Part shown: positions 36,699-44,772 of the stretch, one piece after another
How the letters are laid out: each line of letters opens with the position of its first letter
Position numbering within the stretch: position 1 is the first letter of the stretch
Program-made: the position numbers and the translations under genes
The notes under the pieces: generated by a model
Seen by the model: the letters and a program-made list of their open reading frames with translations, nothing else
Told to the model about the DNA's origin: nothing
Database searches by the model: none
DNA from: Nostoc sp. JL34
GTDB taxonomy: Bacteria > Cyanobacteriota > Cyanobacteriia > Cyanobacteriales > Nostocaceae
Assembly (NCBI RefSeq): GCF_017114945.1
Contig: NZ_JABXKQ010000014.1
Location: 62,001-126,000, forward strand
Direction: 5' to 3'
Length of the DNA stretch: 64,000 nt

Positions 36699-38351
36699 GT
36701 GCGCTTTCAATTTTTGGCGATCGCCAGTTCAATGGCCATAGGCGTTGTATCTGTGCCAAAAGCCACAGCCCAGATTCCTTTTTTCCCGCAACTGCAAGCT
36801 CCTAGCAGTGTGAGTAATGATTCAAATGATCGAGTTGTTTCGGGCTGGATTTATTTAGATGGTCGCCGGTTATTTCAGATAGCGGCATCAAAAACCAACT
36901 TTCCTGAGCGTTCAGAAGACATCCAAAAGAAGTTGGAGAAAATTAGTCAAAATTACTTTAAATCACCAGCAAATACAGTAGTCAAGGTAGAAGTTCGGAA
37001 AGTAAACGAATTACCAGTAATTTATGTCAACGGTCAATATCTGATGACCATCACTTCTGAGGATGCTGGACTGCGACAAGTAGATATATCAACATCGGCA
37101 AATCAAGTAGCGGAATCGTTACAAGAAGACTTGCAACAAGCAAAGCAAGAAAGGCAAACTCAATTTTTAATCGACCAAGGTAAAATTGCTGCCGGTACAG
37201 GACTGGCAATGATTGTGATGAGTTGGGGGGTATATAGCTGGCAAAGACGTTCCAAAAAGGATTTAGTAAATCCTATCGCCTCCCAACCCCCCAGAGGGCC
37301 GCTAAACTCCCCAATTTCACCAGTAGCTGCTCAACCAATTACTACACAACTGAATCAACAACAAAAGCTGCATCTCCAAGAAGTCAAAAGACGATTGTTT
37401 CAGCTAACTCAAGCCGGAATTTGGGGAGGTGGAAGCTTCTTTATTTTGGGTCTATTTCCCTATACACGAGGGGTTCAGCTAGGAATTCTCACCGCTGCCC
37501 AATTTCCTTTGCGATTAGGTATCGTGTTATTAGGAACCTATGTAGCAATCCGTTTGACCTACGCCCTAATTGACCGCTTCACCACCACTCTGATCAGCAG
37601 TGGTGCTTTATTGACTCCAGAAAGTTCTGAACGGCTACAACTGCGAGTTTCCACATTTTCTGGTGTGACTAAAAGTATTGCTACTGGTATCTGGGTGGGA
37701 ATAGGCTTCTTGCTAGCGCTGGTATCATTGGGGATAGATATTGTTCCTTTGCTAGCGGGTGCCAGTTTAGTTGGTGTTGCAGTGTCTCTAGCTTCGCAAA
37801 ACTTAATTAAAGATGCGATTAACGGTTTCCTGATCATTCTAGAAGATCAGTACGCTTTAGGCGATGTGATTAATGTGGGAGATGTAGGAGGCTTAGTAGA
37901 AAATCTGAATCTGCGGATGACCCAACTGCGGGATTCCGAAGGGCGCTTGATCACGATTCCCAATGGTGAAATTAAAGTTGTTGCCAATCTTTCTAGTCGT
38001 TGGTCACGAGCAGATTTAACAATCCCCATTGCCTACCAAGCTGATATTGAAAAGACTTTGAAGTTGATTGAAAGTATTGGCTTTGAGATGGATAAAGATC
38101 CGCAATGGCAGCGTCAAATTCTGGAAACACCGCAAGTTTTGGGAATAGATCAATTTGGCGATCGCGGTTTGATTATTCGCGTCTGGATTAAAACACAGCC
38201 CCTCAAGCAATGGGATGTAGCCCGGGAGTTTCGCCGCCGTCTGAAAGTTGCTCTAGACGAAGTTGGAATTTCCATTTCTGTGCCTCAACAAGCAATTTGG
38301 GTCAATGACGAGCAGTTATTAAATTTTCAGGGGAATGGTAAAGCTAATTAG
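36699..38351 (+). CDS. MscS-family mechanosensitive channel
   Basis: 550 residues starting at GTG 36699, with a strong AAGGAGGTG ribosome-binding site. An N-terminal signal peptide (LAIASSMAIGVVSVPKATAQ) precedes a periplasmic region of about 140 residues. Membrane helices follow at about 165-185, 245-275 and 310-365. The pore helix region has GASLVGVAVSLASQNLIKDAINGF, and LGDVINVGDVGGLVENLNLR starts the beta domain. The C-terminal vestibule is complete. It would release solutes on hypo-osmotic shock. The signal peptide and periplasmic extension mark it as an extended MscS-like, not minimal MscS. Confidence 0.9.
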   Translation: MRFQFLAIASSMAIGVVSVPKATAQIPFFPQLQAPSSVSNDSNDRVVSGWIYLDGRRLFQIAASKTNFPERSEDIQKKLEKISQNYFKSPANTVVKVEVRKVNELPVIYVNGQYLMTITSEDAGLRQVDISTSANQVAESLQEDLQQAKQERQTQFLIDQGKIAAGTGLAMIVMSWGVYSWQRRSKKDLVNPIASQPPRGPLNSPISPVAAQPITTQLNQQQKLHLQEVKRRLFQLTQAGIWGGGSFFILGLFPYTRGVQLGILTAAQFPLRLGIVLLGTYVAIRLTYALIDRFTTTLISSGALLTPESSERLQLRVSTFSGVTKSIATGIWVGIGFLLALVSLGIDIVPLLAGASLVGVAVSLASQNLIKDAINGFLIILEDQYALGDVINVGDVGGLVENLNLRMTQLRDSEGRLITIPNGEIKVVANLSSRWSRADLTIPIAYQADIEKTLKLIESIGFEMDKDPQWQRQILETPQVLGIDQFGDRGLIIRVWIKTQPLKQWDVAREFRRRLKVALDEVGISISVPQQAIWVNDEQLLNFQGNGKAN

Positions 38352-38679
38352 GAATTTGCATTCATGACCGCATTTTTCATTTTATTAAACCAAACCCTGA
38401 CCTCTCTTTTCTCAAGCTCCGGTGTACACACAAGTCCTAAAAACCTAGCTTGATCAGGCTTTCCTCGTTCTTATGCTCTGCATAGGAACGAGAGAATACA
38501 ACACACGGGATGAATGCATATCTGTGCATTGGTATCAACTTCCAAGAAAAATCCTCAATCCCCAGAGGGGGCCGCACCTGACCCAATTTTGCGCGTTCGC
38601 CAACACTAAACCTTAATAAATTCTTATATTAATAAAAAGCTACTACCTTACTAACGAGTCTTGAACTTTTCACTGATTT
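38352..38679. other. intergenic region with a strong hairpin
   Basis: 328 bases. CTCGTTCTTATGC and GCATAGGAACGAG form a 13-base-arm hairpin (one mismatch, 3-base loop) at 38464-38492, a dispersed Nostoc-type palindrome. Near 38560 a short CCCCAGAGGGGG palindrome follows. No gene is seen. Confidence 0.55.
38464..38492. repeat. CTCGTTC/GAACGAG hairpin
   Basis: 13-base arms, one mismatch, 3-base loop (TCT). No T-run follows. It has the form of a dispersed palindrome, about 110 bases after the MscS-like stop. Confidence 0.6.
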
Positions 38680-41600
38680 ATGTTTGTCAATACCTTCATC
38701 AAACGTCCAGTCCTGACGACGGTCTGTACGTTCATTATTTTGCTGCTGGGAAGCATCTGTATTCCGATCTTGCCGATTTCTCAGCTACCAGACCTGGCTC
38801 CGGTGCAAATCACCGTTAGCTCCAACAATATTGGTGCGGATGCTCAAACAACAGAAAGCACTGTCACCAACATTATTGAGCGACAAATTAATGGTGTTAA
38901 AGATGTATCTTATATATCTTCTAATACGGGTAATGATGGTTCTAGCAATATAACTGTTTCCTTCCCAACCAATGTCAATAGCGATATTGCTCAAGTAAAC
39001 GTTCAAAATAAACAAGCACTTGCCGATCCGCAACTGCCAGATACAGTTCAACGAACAGGTGTCACTGTTGAAACGGCATCAAGCAGTCTGCTTCTGGTCT
39101 ATGGGTTTTACTCAGAAAATAATGAGTATGACAACATTTTTATCAGTAACTATGTTGACCTGTATATTTTCGATCAGATCAAACGGCTTCCTGGTGTCGG
39201 AAGTGCGAGGGTTTTTGGGGAGCGCAAATATGCCATGCGTCTCTGGCTTGATCCCAACAAGCTTGCCCAACATCAACTAACTCCTCAAGATGTTACAGCC
39301 GCCCTGCAAGAACAAAATATTCAAGTGGGTGCAGGGGCGATTGGTAAGGAACCAGCACCAGATAATCAAAGCTTTGAATTTGCTTTACGGGCAACCAGTC
39401 GATTTAAAGATGCGGCTGAATTTGAAGATATGGTGCTGAAGGTGAGTCGAGGTGGCACTAATAGCACTACTAATAGCGCCACTAATAGCATCAGTAATAG
39501 CGCCACTAATAGCACCCTAGTTAAGGTCAGAGACATCGGTCGAGTTGAACTAGGAGCAGAGAGCTATCTCGCTGATGCTAAATTCACCATCCCCGGAAAT
39601 GCTCCCAAGGCAGCTGTGGGTCTGGGTATATATCAACTTCCGGGTAGTAATGCCCTAAACGTTGCTCATGCTGTTGAAAACCAGATCAAAATATTAGAGA
39701 AGAATTTTCCACCTGGACTAAAAGCACAGTTGGCATTTGATACCACTCCATTTGTAGAAATTTCTTTAGAAGAAGTTCTGCACACTTTGGTTGAGGCGAT
39801 TGTCCTAGTAGTCTTGGTAATTTTTGTCTTTTTGCAAGACTGGCGAACCACGATCATTCCCACTGTGGCGATCCCCGTTTCCTTAATTGGGACATGTGCG
39901 GCTCTGTTGGTTTTAGGATTTCAGATTAATACACTGACCTTATTTGGTTTCGTTCTGGCGATCGGGATCGTCGTCGATGATGCCATTATTGTGGTGGAGG
40001 CAGTTGCAGTTAAACTCGAGCAGGGCATGAGGCCCTTTGACGCCGCTGTCGAAGCAATGAAAGAGTTGACTGGGGCAATCATTGCCACTTCACTTGTACT
40101 CATGGCGGTATTTATTCCAGTTGCATTCATTCCCGGCACTACTGGGATTGTCTACAAACAATTTGCGTTAACCGTCGCTTGCTCCATTGCCATCTCGACC
40201 TTCAATGCCTTAACCTTCTCTCCGAGTATGGCAGCCATCCTCATGCGCCCGGCTCAGACTCCACGGGGCCCTTTAGGCTGGTTCTTTACGCAGTTTAATC
40301 GAGGATTTTCCTGGTTCACACGCCGATATGTCGGGTTTGTTAGCTACCTTACCCATGTCAAGCCGATTGTAATTGGGGTTTTCATCACTGGTTTAGTAGC
40401 AACGGTTTTGATGTACAGAGCAGTGCCTACTGGATTTATTCCAGAGGAAGATCAGGGTTACTTCTTTGTCATTGTCCAGGGGCCTGATGGGGTTTCTTTA
40501 AAATACACCGAATCTGTTATGGAGCGGGTTGCCAAAGAAGTAACATCGCTTCCTGAAGTTAGAGCTAGTTTTATGATCAGTGGCTTTGGTTTCGATGGCA
40601 ATGCTTCTAATTTAGGCATTGCCTTTGCTAACCTCAAACCCTGGAAAGAGAGAGTTAAAGAATCTGAGTCTGTCTATGGCATACTTCAGAGGATGAACAA
40701 AAAGCTCTCTGCAATTACAGATGCCAGAGCGATCGCGGTAAATGCTCCTCCAGTTAGAGGGTTAAGTACTACGGGTGGTTTTGAGTTTATTATTCAAGAC
40801 AAAACCGGAAGTGCGCCAATTCAAACCCTGGTTGATACTGCTAACAAATTCATTGCGGCGGCAAATAAAAAGCCTGTTCTCCAACGAGTCTTCACTCAAT
40901 TCACCGCAGACACTCCCCAATTTGACATTCAGGTAAACCGCAACCAAGCTAAAGCTCTCAACGTCGAACTCAACGACATCTTTGGGACTTTGCAAAGTTA
41001 CTTGGGGTCGCAATATGTGAATGACTTTGTGCAGGGACAGCGACAGTATCGAGTATATGTCCAAGCAGATGGGGTTTTCCGCTCTAATCCAGATGATATT
41101 GGCAAGCTGTATGTTCGCTCTGCCAGTGGGACGATGATCCCGTTGAGCAGTCTGGTGAAAGTTACTCCCTTTGTGGGGCCAAAAACCATCTCGCATTATA
41201 ACTTGTACAGGTCAATCAAAGTACAAGGCGCTCCTGCTCCCGGTTCTAGTTCTGGAGAGGCAATTAAAGCGATGGAGGAAGTTGCAGCAGAGACCTTACC
41301 TCAAGGATTTGGTTACGAGTGGACAGGGACTTATCTCCAGGAAAAGACATCTGGGGGATCTACGGGCTTGATTTTTGCCTTAGCGATCGTGATTGTCTTT
41401 CTGGTGCTATCAGCTCAGTATGAAAGCTACGTTGACCCGATCATTATTTTGCTGACGGTTCCCCTAGCAGTCTTGGGAGCGATGACGGCGATTTGGCTAC
41501 GTTCCAATATTTTCATGACAGGTAGCCTTTTCCCCAAAGTGGTGGATGATATCTATTGCCAGGTAGGTTTGGTGACTTTGATTGGTCTAGCCGCCAAAAA

Positions 41601-42021
41601 CGCGATTTTAGTCGTGGAATTTGCCAATCAGTTGCATGAGCAGGGCATGAGCTACACACGGGCGGCGGTGAAAGCAGGGGAAGAACGTCTGCGACCGATC
41701 TTAATGACTTCCTTTGCAGCGCTGTTAGGATTTTTGCCCTTGGTAATCTCTCAAGGGGCTGGAGCCAGTAGCCGTTGGTCTTTAGGAACAGCGCTCTTTG
41801 GGGGGCTGATGCTGGCAACATTCTTGAGTTTGTTCTTAGTGCCAATTCTTTACATTTTAGTCAAGACCCTGGCTCAGGCTATATTTTCTCGGAAGCGATC
41901 GGGAGGTTCAAAACCTCCTGATTCTCCAAATGGAGCTTCGGGATCTAGACATGAAGTTCTTCCTGCTGGCTCAAGTCAGCCAGAGACACAACTCAGGTCT
42001 CAGCAGGATGGGATAACTTAA
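38680..42021 (+). CDS. RND/HAE1 efflux pump (AcrB-like)
   Basis: 1113 residues. A TM helix at the N-terminus (RPVLTTVCTFIILLLGS) starts the usual 12-helix RND permease. GIVVDDAIIVVEA (helix 4) carries the proton-relay Asp pair. Helix 10 (LIGLAAKNAILVVEFANQL) has the conserved Lys. Porter and docking domains are present and in the right order. Residues about 259-280 are a 12-base tandem repeat (N-S-x-T) in the first porter region. The last 40 residues are an odd repeat-encoded tail. No membrane-fusion protein or TolC gene is next to it, so it must use partners encoded elsewhere. Confidence 0.92.
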   Translation: MFVNTFIKRPVLTTVCTFIILLLGSICIPILPISQLPDLAPVQITVSSNNIGADAQTTESTVTNIIERQINGVKDVSYISSNTGNDGSSNITVSFPTNVNSDIAQVNVQNKQALADPQLPDTVQRTGVTVETASSSLLLVYGFYSENNEYDNIFISNYVDLYIFDQIKRLPGVGSARVFGERKYAMRLWLDPNKLAQHQLTPQDVTAALQEQNIQVGAGAIGKEPAPDNQSFEFALRATSRFKDAAEFEDMVLKVSRGGTNSTTNSATNSISNSATNSTLVKVRDIGRVELGAESYLADAKFTIPGNAPKAAVGLGIYQLPGSNALNVAHAVENQIKILEKNFPPGLKAQLAFDTTPFVEISLEEVLHTLVEAIVLVVLVIFVFLQDWRTTIIPTVAIPVSLIGTCAALLVLGFQINTLTLFGFVLAIGIVVDDAIIVVEAVAVKLEQGMRPFDAAVEAMKELTGAIIATSLVLMAVFIPVAFIPGTTGIVYKQFALTVACSIAISTFNALTFSPSMAAILMRPAQTPRGPLGWFFTQFNRGFSWFTRRYVGFVSYLTHVKPIVIGVFITGLVATVLMYRAVPTGFIPEEDQGYFFVIVQGPDGVSLKYTESVMERVAKEVTSLPEVRASFMISGFGFDGNASNLGIAFANLKPWKERVKESESVYGILQRMNKKLSAITDARAIAVNAPPVRGLSTTGGFEFIIQDKTGSAPIQTLVDTANKFIAAANKKPVLQRVFTQFTADTPQFDIQVNRNQAKALNVELNDIFGTLQSYLGSQYVNDFVQGQRQYRVYVQADGVFRSNPDDIGKLYVRSASGTMIPLSSLVKVTPFVGPKTISHYNLYRSIKVQGAPAPGSSSGEAIKAMEEVAAETLPQGFGYEWTGTYLQEKTSGGSTGLIFALAIVIVFLVLSAQYESYVDPIIILLTVPLAVLGAMTAIWLRSNIFMTGSLFPKVVDDIYCQVGLVTLIGLAAKNAILVVEFANQLHEQGMSYTRAAVKAGEERLRPILMTSFAALLGFLPLVISQGAGASSRWSLGTALFGGLMLATFLSLFLVPILYILVKTLAQAIFSRKRSGGSKPPDSPNGASGSRHEVLPAGSSQPETQLRSQQDGIT
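39457..39516 (+). repeat. five tandem 12-bp units in the RND frame
   Basis: Units ACTAATAGCACT, ACTAATAGCGCC, ACTAATAGCATC, AGTAATAGCGCC and ACTAATAGCACC encode T-N-S-x five times in a porter-domain loop. Because 12 is a multiple of three, copy changes keep the frame. Confidence 0.75.
41902..42010 (+). repeat. palindrome-rich repeat tail in the RND frame
   Basis: GGAGGTT/AACCTCC (41902-41918) and CTGGCT/AGCCAG (41966-41983) are small palindromes within the last 40 codons. The encoded tail (about SGGSKPPDSPNGASGSR then HEVLPAG) is outside the pump fold. It resembles the tail-like insert in cobN at 56858-56910, which encodes PSGAPTRGRPEVLPTG. Confidence 0.55.
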
Positions 42022-42245
42022 CTTTTGCCCTTAATCGGCGGTTAAAAACTACACGCCAGTCGCCTCTCTCTTGGCGCTGGCGCCTCTCTTTGGGACTCCT
42101 ACACAGTACTGGCTCGTCTACACGAGGCTTTATGCACGGAGGTGGGTTTCAAACCCTCAATTTTTTCTTAGTCCGGCAAAGAAATAATTCTGAGCGCCGG
42201 ATACAGGCACTCAGAATTTTGAAGTGTTGGCAATCCTCTGCCGAA

Positions 42246-42947
42246 TTAAGTAATAATAGTCACCCTACCTGTATCTAAATCGTAACGACCGCCGACAATT
42301 TTCAATTTGCCCGCTCGCACCTGTTCAGTTAAAAGCTGCGATCGCTTCAATCGTTCAATTTGATATTGCACATTTGCCACCACGGCGTTTTCAACTGCAT
42401 CACCCGGCTGACCCTTGACCTTTTTTACGGCTGGTTTAATTGCCTTCACAAAAGTACCAATATCACCAAGTAACGATTCGTTCTGTACAGCGGCGGTTAC
42501 AGCCCCACAACGCTCATGACCCATCACCATCAGCAGTGGAGAACCTAACAAGACAACCGCATATTCAATACTGCCGATCGCTTCACGTGTAGCAATATTT
42601 CCGGCAATCCGCACATCAAAAATGTCCCCAATGCCTTGATCGAAAACAATTTCTGCCGGGACTCGTGAATCCGCACAACTAAGAATAGTTGCAAATGGAT
42701 GTTGAGCTTGAGCAACTTCGTGCAGCCGCAGCTCAGATTGATCGGGGTATTGGGGATGATGATCGACAAACCGCTGATTTCCCTCGATCAGCTTTTGTAA
42801 GGCGGCATCGGGATTGAGGGATTCAGCAGAAGTTGAGGGAATTTCGGCAGCTTTAGCCTGTTCTACCCGCCAGAGTAAATCGCTGGCAGATAGCATCATC
42901 CCAAACGCTCCGGTCATTCCCAACTTCAAAAAGTCACGACGTTCCAT
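42246..42947 (-). CDS. ecaB: Tat-exported beta-type carbonic anhydrase (EcaB-like)
   Basis: 233 residues from ATG 42947; a start at 42959 adds four. The N-terminus has the twin-Arg motif RRDFLKLGMTGAFG and a hydrophobic stretch ending near AKAAE, a Tat signal peptide. The beta-carbonic anhydrase motifs are CADSRVPAE (Zn Cys and the Asp-Arg pair) and GHERCGAV (Zn His and Cys). It interconverts CO2 and bicarbonate at the cell surface or in the periplasm, feeding SbtA. It follows sbtB by 28 bases and is on the same strand, so it is likely the third gene of one operon. The EcaB name is by family resemblance. Confidence 0.85.
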   Translation of the reverse strand: MERRDFLKLGMTGAFGMMLSASDLLWRVEQAKAAEIPSTSAESLNPDAALQKLIEGNQRFVDHHPQYPDQSELRLHEVAQAQHPFATILSCADSRVPAEIVFDQGIGDIFDVRIAGNIATREAIGSIEYAVVLLGSPLLMVMGHERCGAVTAAVQNESLLGDIGTFVKAIKPAVKKVKGQPGDAVENAVVANVQYQIERLKRSQLLTEQVRAGKLKIVGGRYDLDTGRVTIIT

Positions 42948-42975
42948 GAAATGCTTCATTGAATTTATAACTCTC

Positions 42976-43287
42976 TTAAATCGACGCGATACATCTGACA
43001 GAGCGAATTTCCATCACATCGGAAACGTAACAAGTACCTCCGAATTTATTCAGGAGTGGTCTGATATTTTCGACAACACGCTTGAGTTCTTCTGGCATAC
43101 AAAATGCGAGGATGTAAACATTATCAAGCATGGTCATGTCTAAATCTTCTGTCGTTCCTCGTAATCCTTTACCAACCACATTGCGGATTACGGCATGGCT
43201 ATGTACACCCGACTTGTCTAAACTCTCTAAAATTTTGGCAAGCTCAAAGGAGTTGGCGATAATTTCTATCTTTTTAACTACGTGCAT
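42976..43287 (-). CDS. sbtB: PII-like protein SbtB
   Basis: 103 residues from ATG 43287 (the 43341 start would overlap sbtA). VVKKIEIIANSFELAKILES opens a ferredoxin-like PII fold, and NKFGGTCYVSDVMEIRSVRC is the last strand region. The C-terminus ends RCIASI and lacks the CGPEGC redox loop of Synechocystis SbtB. It would sense adenine nucleotides (cAMP, ADP, ATP) and gate SbtA. The gene starts 4 bases after the sbtA stop, so the two are co-transcribed and probably translationally coupled. The missing redox loop appears in several SbtB proteins, so it is not a defect. Firm assignment by context and fold. Confidence 0.88.
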   Translation of the reverse strand: MHVVKKIEIIANSFELAKILESLDKSGVHSHAVIRNVVGKGLRGTTEDLDMTMLDNVYILAFCMPEELKRVVENIRPLLNKFGGTCYVSDVMEIRSVRCIASI

Positions 43288-43291
43288 ATTA

Positions 43292-44260
43292 TTACCTCCA
43301 GAATAGGTTAATTCCGTAGAGATATAGCGGAATTCCCACAATAATATTGAACGGAAATGTGACTGCTAGAGCGGTAGAAACATATAGGCTGGGATTTGCT
43401 TCGGGAACAGTCATCCGCATCGCTGCTGGCACAGCAATGTAAGAAGCGCTGGCACACAATACAGCGAATAACAGCGAATTTCCCTGAGGCATACCGATGA
43501 ATTTGGCGATCGCTAACCCAATGCCTGCATTGAGTATTGGAATTAGTATGGCAAATAAAATCAGGAAAACTCCGGTTTTTTGCAAGTCTTTAATTCTTCT
43601 GGCAGCCACCAGTCCCATATCCAATAAAAAGAAGGTGAGAATGCCATAAAACAACCCTTGAGCAAAGGGTTCTAATACGTGCCAACCACGTTCTCCTGTC
43701 AAGACACCGATTAAGAGGCTACCAACTAGTAAAAAAACTGAACTATTAAGAAATGCTTCTTGCAAAACTTCCGACCAAGCAAACTCTCGCTTTTCATCGG
43801 CGGTGAATATACTCACCAAAATCAGACCAACAATGATCGCCGGAGATTCCATCAGGGCAAGAGCTGCTACCATGTAACCATCATACTGAATACCAAGCTC
43901 AGTTAAAAAAGCGCCGGCAGTGATGAAAGTGACGGCACTGATAGAACCGTAGGTTGCTGCGATCGCCGCAGCATCGTAAGTATCCAGTTTCCACTTTAAG
44001 ATAAAAAAGGTGTAAATTGGAACAAAACAAGCCATCAACATTGCTGCCAGGAGTGTTAAAATTACTTCCTGATTCAGTCCGCTTTTAATTAGTTCTACCC
44101 CTCCTTTAAAACCAATAGCAAACAGCAAATACAACGAAAGGAGTTTGGGTACTGGTGGGGGAATTTCCAAATCAGACTTGACAAAAACAGCAGTCATGCC
44201 TAAAAAGAAAAACAAGATTGGCGGATTCAAAATGTTGGATACAATTAAGCTAAAATCCAT
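43292..44260 (-). CDS. sbtA: sodium-dependent bicarbonate transporter SbtA
   Basis: About 322 residues from ATG 44260, with AGAGGGG five bases upstream (GTG 44266 is less likely). Ten membrane helices in two inverted halves are visible. Conserved segments include LLFAIGFKGGVEL, AATYGSISAVTFITAG and CASASYIAVPAAMRMTVPEANPSLY. SbtA imports HCO3- with Na+ across the plasma membrane to supply carboxysomes. It is followed by sbtB and an exported carbonic anhydrase, an operon-like module for carbon uptake. Length is near normal, with a shortened central cytosolic loop (FTADEKREFAWSEVL). Firm assignment. Confidence 0.93.
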   Translation of the reverse strand: MDFSLIVSNILNPPILFFFLGMTAVFVKSDLEIPPPVPKLLSLYLLFAIGFKGGVELIKSGLNQEVILTLLAAMLMACFVPIYTFFILKWKLDTYDAAAIAATYGSISAVTFITAGAFLTELGIQYDGYMVAALALMESPAIIVGLILVSIFTADEKREFAWSEVLQEAFLNSSVFLLVGSLLIGVLTGERGWHVLEPFAQGLFYGILTFFLLDMGLVAARRIKDLQKTGVFLILFAILIPILNAGIGLAIAKFIGMPQGNSLLFAVLCASASYIAVPAAMRMTVPEANPSLYVSTALAVTFPFNIIVGIPLYLYGINLFWR

Positions 44261-44617
44261 ATCCACCCCTCTTTATACTGGTAAAACCTGCAATTAAAGA
44301 AATTTTTCATCTTTAAAAATTTAACGGTTCAATGATGATGTATCGTGTATTGTTACCTAATGTCAATTGGGTACTCAAGGAGTGAATAGTCCGATTGGTG
44401 ACTATACTCTCAGTTAGGTATGTACAGCGTTTTGCAAGCAAATAAACCACGGGCTAGGGAACATTCTCATGTCCCCATGAAAACGTATTGGGGCAATTTA
44501 TTAATTTAATTGCCCCTAGTGTTGACAACAGAACAAGTTAGAGCTTGCTCATCATGTTTTGATGTTTGATTCCCCGTGGCTGATTTTACGACACAACGCG
44601 CCGGAATAACTCATAGC

Positions 44618-44641
44618 TAACTTTTCTACGTAGAAAAGTTA
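44618..44641. promoter_or_regulatory. perfect 24-bp palindrome
   Basis: TAACTTTTCTAC is followed directly by its exact reverse complement, so the whole 24 bases read the same on both strands. It lies about 360 bases upstream of sbtA and 132 bases upstream of pcrA. Dyads of this sort are often dimeric regulator sites, but it could also be a small repeat. Confidence 0.4.
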
Positions 44642-44648
44642 ACGTATT

Positions 44649-44677
44649 GTCGGGACAATTCATGAATTGCCCCGACA
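44649..44677. repeat. CAATTCATGAATTG palindrome
   Basis: TGTCGGG and CCCGACA flank CAATTCATGAATTG, with one unpaired base. It has the same core as the palindrome at 33759-33782, so it belongs to a dispersed family. Confidence 0.6.
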
Positions 44678-44772
44678 GAAATTATATGTTTTTTCTGGTA
44701 CAATATTTGTGGTAAACTTCACACACATTGGTGTCTGATGATGTGACGCCAGGCGTTCGCTTTTTCACATCT

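Larger units (their letters stand above)
44261..44772. other. divergent sbtA/pcrA intergenic region
   Basis: 512 bases with several palindromes: a looser GGGGCAAT/ATTGCCCC at 44490-44516, a perfect 24-base palindrome at 44618-44641, and a GTCGGG...CCCGAC palindrome at 44649-44677. It must hold the promoters of sbtA and pcrA. LysR-type sites (TTA-N7/8-TAA) as expected for low-carbon control were looked for, and none was convincing. Confidence 0.55.
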
